In this document: positions 62,306 through 64,000 of the stretch, one piece after another
Layout: the number at the start of each line of letters is the position of its first letter
How positions within the stretch are numbered: position 1 is the first letter of the stretch
Assembly: GCA_022495995.1 (NCBI GenBank)
Contig: JAFEMH010000520.1
Coordinates: forward strand, 124,001-188,000
Length of the DNA stretch: 64,000 nt
Direction of reading: 5' to 3'
DNA from: Adenophora triphylla var. japonica
Taxonomy: Eukaryota > Streptophyta > Magnoliopsida > Asterales > Campanulaceae
Made by a program: the position numbers and the translations under genes
The notes under the pieces: generated by a model
Seen by the model: only the letters and a program-made list of their open reading frames with translations
The model's database searches: none
Told to the model about the DNA's origin: nothing

Positions 62306-63832
62306 ATGGGGAGAACGAAAGATGTTAGTAAAGGAGGTGACGCTCCCGCTAGAAAAAAGAGAAACATTGTTATTGAGGAGCCCCCTCGAGTTCCCGACGA
62401 TTTCATGGGCTTGACTAAATTGTCAGAATCTCAAAAGAATAAATGGAGAAATTTAGCTAACGGAAGGGATGTTCAAGTCACCAGATTTTTGTGTGTGGAA
62501 ACATTGCAGAAGTTGGGTCTGTATGATTTGGTTGGGGGTTTGTTGAATAACATCGGATTAGGAGCGTTCTTGGGCAAGAGTGCGGGGGTGTACAAGCGAG
62601 TTACGCTTGAGTTTTTGGCAACATTGGAACGAAGAGAGGAGAATGGAGTGAGGAGTGTTCATTTTAATATAAATGATGTCACGAGGACTTTGTCATATGC
62701 AGCACCTAGGGAGTATTTGGGAGTGAGTGAGCCCAGGGGAGAGTGGTCTGAGAAGGATAGAACTGTGGAGACGTTCTTCTTTGAGTTGACGGGCAAGTAT
62801 ATGCAAAAGCCCTATGTGGTGATGAAGTCTCTTTCCCATCCTGCTTGGAAACTTCTTTATCGGGGTTTATCTATGACTTTCTATGCTAATGGGGAGCCGG
62901 CACAGATGAATGCCCTACAGTTTGCGACAATGGAGTGTGCCTTATCCTCCAACACAGTTATTCCAGATTGGGTTGACTTATTTTTCAGGAGATGTGAAGC
63001 TTTGGGAGTCAATGGGAATGGAAACATTCCGGTGGGTGGCATGGTGACTTTATTGGTGGAAAATTTTGTTCGTAATCACCCTAGATCGGTAGGAAATGCA
63101 AATGGGACCCTATTTTATGATCGGTTCTTTCTATACCGATATGACACCTTTGAGCGGATCACAGGGCAGAACGAAGCATTGACTTTTAATTATGGTGGTG
63201 GTAGGAATTTCCGGTGTGCGCAGGGGGTGGTCTTTCCTTATGGCCCGTACGCACGAGATTAGAGGATGCCATATGTTCCAGATATGACATTGCGTGACTT
63301 GAAGAGAGATATGGGCGAGAGGGTAAGTGATGAAGAAGAAGAACAACAGGAGCCTCAGGGGGGCGAAGACCATTAGATGAGAGATCCATTTCAGGCCGGG
63401 ACGAGTGGAGGCTATGCAGGTCATGGTCAGGGCCAGTCAAGTATGGCGGGGGCCTTTGGTAATTGGGATGATATGAGAGCGTATTTGGAGGCTCAGCATC
63501 AGAGAGATGCGGATGAGAGGGATAGAAGATATAGAGAGGAGTGTGAAGCCCGGGAGGCACAGAATTTGATGTGGCGCACTCGGTTTGATTATGTGGATAG
63601 GCGTTGGGACGCTCAGGACGATAGATTGGAGGCTTTGGAGGACAGGCTGGAGACTACGAATAGAATGGTATATCAGCAGGAACTTTGGATGCAGCAGTCC
63701 GACTCGAGACATTACGAGCCGGTCTCAGACGAGCACTTTGTGGAGATGATGAGGAGAGCAGATAGGCGTAGACAGCGGCAGTTGGCCCGTGAGGCCCAGT
63801 TTCCGGATGGGGGCTTCGGCCCGAGATATTGA
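62306..63832 (+). pseudogene. Athila ORF3 (ATHILA ORF-1 family), two in-frame TAG codons
   Basis: ATG at 62306 (MGRTKDVSKGGDAPARKKRN) begins a frame of 508 codons plus stop, with TAG at 63260 and at 63374 and otherwise open to 63832. Residues 30-318 match in style the ATHILA ORF-1 family (PF03078): VTRFLCVETLQKLGLYDLVG, YKRVTLEFLATLERREENGV, VHFNINDVTRTLSYAAPREY and FATMECALSSNTVIPDWVDL. After the first TAG, an E/D-rich linker and a strongly charged coiled coil (WDAQDDRLEALEDRLETTNR) ending GGFGPRY. Known: Athila elements carry this third ORF where an envelope gene would lie; its role is unproven. No signal peptide or membrane span is visible here, so I do not call it an envelope protein. Confidence 0.85.
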
Positions 63833-64000
63833 GGGTACCTTTTCTTATACCCTTCCCTTTTTACATTTAAACTGTCCTGTTTTATTTTTGTGCACACATT
63901 AAGGACACTGTGTAGTTTAAGTGTGGGGGAAGGGCGGTGCCTTGTATTGTATAAAAAAAAAATAATAAAAAAAAAAAGAAGAAAAAAAATATATAAAAAA
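63833..64000 (+). other. Athila 3' region with PPT-like motif, window end
   Basis: AGTTTAAGTGTGGGGGA at 63914-63930 repeats the motif at 61224. No LTR start follows it, so the true polypurine tract is probably beyond the window. The last 50 bases are A-rich. Confidence 0.6.

Larger units (their letters stand above)
54023..64000 (+). mobile_element. Athila-type Ty3/Gypsy retrotransposon (3' LTR outside window)
   Basis: 5' LTR, tRNA-Asp primer site with one base missing, gag, pol (protease, RT, RNase H, integrase), a structured spacer, and a third ORF of the ATHILA ORF-1 type. The window ends in A-rich sequence after the third ORF. Pol is interrupted by a single TAG and ORF3 by two TAGs, and gag and pol are in different frames. 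Otherwise the domains are complete, so this is the best-preserved autonomous-type element here. Confidence 0.9.

Noticed and set aside
62306..63832. Calling Athila ORF3 an envelope gene
   Set aside because: No signal peptide, membrane span or fusion-like region is visible; only its position resembles env.

Overview
The window looks like gene-poor chromosomal DNA from a flowering plant, probably a eudicot. The grounds are AT-rich non-coding DNA, plant lineages of LTR retrotransposons (Tat- and Athila-type Gypsy, several Copia), Stowaway and Tourist MITEs, a Mutator-like element with captured sequence, and tRNA-Met and tRNA-Asp primer sites. I found no intact host gene. Nearly all coding sequence is retrotransposon gag/pol, mostly broken. 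Lineage names come from protein motifs read by eye, without any database search.

Layout. 227-2203: a Mutator-like element (9-bp target duplication) carrying a coiled-coil gene fragment, with a SINE in its left terminal repeat. 2246-3074: a GGTTCGG-rich non-autonomous element. 3413-23649: a Tat-type Gypsy element whose 5' LTR is split by Copia-A (3443-12357). Copia-A itself carries a solo Athila-like LTR (5159-6571) and an inverted LTR fragment of the Copia-B family (9853-10767) where its reverse transcriptase should be. The Tat element has a deleted RT core, a second RNase H, an integrase, 79-bp tandem repeats and a long antisense gene. 23750-25699: nested MITEs. 25700-32321: Copia-C, complete at both ends but decayed, inserted in a Stowaway. 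32327-41000: MITEs, a 5'-truncated RTE-type LINE and microsatellites. 41000-42640: a decayed Sirevirus-like Copia. 42854-54022: Copia-B, split by a tandem LTR-internal-LTR-internal-LTR array of a non-autonomous minus-strand element (45379-53249). 54023 to the window end: an Athila-type element with gag, pol and an ATHILA-family third ORF; its 3' LTR lies beyond the window.

The most interesting signal is not a gene. Unrelated retrotransposons here carry arrays of short dyad-symmetric motifs with regular spacing. The core ACGA(C/G)TCGT is repeated, mostly 19 bp apart, just upstream of the TATA box in the Copia-A LTR and the Athila LTR, and again upstream of the Athila third ORF. A second dyad, GGGCGACCGCCC, occurs as pairs 21-23 bp apart within units of about 73 bp in both the solo Athila-like LTR and, inverted, the Copia-C leader. 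A third motif, AACCGC, is clustered in the Copia-B LTR. These look like shared or convergent U3 control modules. A second structural signal is a pair of covarying GNRA-type hairpins downstream of the single ORF in the non-autonomous element, with analogous hairpins downstream of Athila pol.
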